Below, piece after piece: positions 62,201-64,000 of a stretch of 64,000 nt of DNA. Within the stretch, counting starts at the first letter, position 1, and every line of letters starts with the position of its first letter. This DNA comes from Tanytarsus gracilentus (lineage: Eukaryota > Arthropoda > Insecta > Diptera > Chironomidae): positions 2,728,001-2,792,000 of the forward strand of contig JAXRKN010000037.1 in the NCBI GenBank assembly GCA_038502055.1, given 5' to 3'. Position numbers and translations under genes: made by a program. The notes under the pieces are model-generated. The model was not told the origin of the DNA. It ran no database searches and saw only the letters and a list, made by a program, of their open reading frames with translations.

Positions 62201-64000
62201 GACACTTTCGACATTGGCATTTCTGTAAATTGCTCTATGCTAAAATCCACTTAAACTCCGATGAACACCGCCACCATATAAATTATATCAGTGCCCAAAA
62301 TGAAATGTGAATCATTAAATTAATTCGAGTGAGTGATTTACGTGATTTTTTTGATTGCTTTAATTTTCTTTAAAAAATGAAATTATTTTTTTCACGCTCG
62401 ATTTTCTTTTTGAAAGAGTGACTGTATAGTAGTCAGAGTCTGAGATTTTCTTTTTGAGACATTTATCATTTAATACATGCCTCCCCAAGGAGCACTTCAT
62501 GCACGACAGTTCCTCCATCGACAATTTTTTTAGAGCTCTTTTGATACCGTTCACTCACCTCTCTCTCACTCTCCTCTTCCATGTTTAAGGGTTTTATTGA
62601 TTTTCTGTCATCCATTTTTCATGCTTGAGAATTCATGCACACAAATTCGTGCTGAAAATTGCTATGCAATTGAAAAAAAAATTCTACAAAAATGATGAGA
62701 AAATTATTGACGAAATGTATCACTTTCAACGAGGGATTTGAGACTTTTTCGAAAGTGAGTACCAGTGTAGCTTGAGGAGGAATTTAGAGTGATATATAAT
62801 CCTCTCTATCGCCATTTGTCAACCGCAAAAAATAATACCCATCCGTCTACTTTCACTATTAATACATAATCTCATTTCATTTAACTTAACGCTGCAGAGT
62901 GCAAAAAAATTTAAATTGAAAAGCTTCCAAAATCAATATCTCGGAGATTATGACGATGGCGGTGATTTCAAGGTGAGCCGCATTTAATAATTAAATTTCG
63001 GAAGAGCTCTCTCAATGATGTTGGGTGCACGATCGATAAAACTGTGACTTTGAAATGTTTTTAAGGTACAAGGATAAACATCTCTTTGGCATTGCTGCCT
63101 GAATTTTATCGATTTTCATCAAGGATATAAAAACAGAAATGACTCTTGCAGGAAGTTGGCAGAGATGAATTGAGGGTAAAAAGTTCATGCATTGCAAGTC
63201 AAAAATGAAACCTGCATGCCAAGGAAAAATTATTTTTTTGCAATTAAAATTACAAGACAAATACTATGGCAAAAATTTTCATTCAAACTCGTTGAAAATT
63301 GAATTTTTTTTTGCTTACAAAGTCGCACAGTAATTGCTCCTCCATCATCATTTTACAATTTACTCTCGCTCGACTCGACTCACAAAAATCTCTGTCATGG
63401 CTGTTAATACATTTTTCCTCTCTTTTTTTCCCTTTTTCATTCACTGAATGTTCTTTAAACAATGCCGACAGCAAGAAGTTTTTAAAGTGTGTGTATTGAA
63501 AGGGAGCATAGGAGTTGAACATTTGATTGCGCTTTGTTGCCAGCTTCGCTTTTGAATTTAGATTATCCATCACAACAATTATTTTAGTACTCGAGAGAGA
63601 GATTGAAGCTTGTGGGTGGTTGTCGATTATTTCACTTCAATGAATCAGAAAGTCTGAGATGAATGTACTTTTCATGTTTACAACTCGCTCTGGTCTCTCA
63701 AATGACACCAACGTTGATGGATGAGCTTTCAGTATCATTGTCACACGTTCGTTCAAGTGCCATGTCGAGATGCTTAGCTCGCACGCAATTGTGGACTATG
63801 TGTCGGCATATTTATGAATCCTTTTGAGATTCACTTCGGGTATGTCAATTGTTATTTGTGAAAAAAAATAAACTTCATTAGATTTAATGCGGCAACGTGT
63901 GTATGTGTGTAGGCTGCCAGAAATTTTTCAAATTCTTCTGTTAAAGTAAATACTCATAACTACTATACGCAATGTTTGTGGAAGTGGTGAAAGATTTGTT
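59278..64000 (+). other. Start of large first Abl intron
   Basis: At least 4.7 kb downstream of the Abl exon donor without a recognisable exon. It is AT-rich with GAGAG runs, TATATA/TGTGTG patches and many short random frames. A long 5' intron often holds enhancers in dipteran signalling genes; no individual element can be supported here. No transposon ends or RNA gene were seen. Confidence 0.5.

Overview
The window is nuclear DNA of an AT-rich insect, most likely a nematoceran fly (midge or mosquito type). Introns are mostly 49-130 bp with canonical GT-AG ends. The predicted proteins resemble Drosophila LanA, Strip, Su(P)/PTGES2, Prosbeta6, MBF1 and Abl. No bacterial, plasmid or CRISPR signal is present. 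All family assignments come from recognising the translated sequence; no database search was possible.

Positions 1 to about 33.4 kb are gene-poor. They hold two copies of a hAT-type non-autonomous element rich in CCCGGGT palindromes (1-203, cut by the window edge, and 26071-26806). They also hold a roughly 0.8-kb repeat element carrying 129-bp in-frame tandem units (7260-8078), a 51-bp exact direct repeat in two places 26 kb apart, simple repeats, and two short charged ORFs near 17.2-17.9 kb that may be an orphan gene. No exon of a known gene was recognised there.

From 33.5 to 48.2 kb on the minus strand lies a complete laminin alpha gene (LanA type). I rebuilt it as ten coding exons giving a continuous 3721-residue frame. 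Its 2.9-kb second intron contains two small plus-strand genes for unrecognised coiled-coil proteins (300 and 330 residues) and a 177-bp GC-rich insertion flanked by 22-bp direct repeats with a TCAA-repeat tail, which looks like a SINE-type retroinsertion.

From 49.5 to 59.3 kb the genes are densely packed: Strip (minus), prostaglandin E synthase 2-like (plus), an aldo-keto reductase (minus), proteasome beta6 (plus), MBF1 (minus), and the first coding exon of Abl tyrosine kinase (plus), whose remaining exons lie beyond the window. Pairs are alternately head-to-head, with short shared promoter regions, and tail-to-tail. The Strip/PTGES2 promoter contains an 18-bp-stem hairpin of pre-miRNA size. 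The last 4.7 kb is the start of the first Abl intron.

The most interesting unexplained items are the nested coiled-coil gene pair, the SINE-like insertion, the 129-bp repeat element and the 53.7-kb hairpin. I did not find a clearly new multi-gene system.
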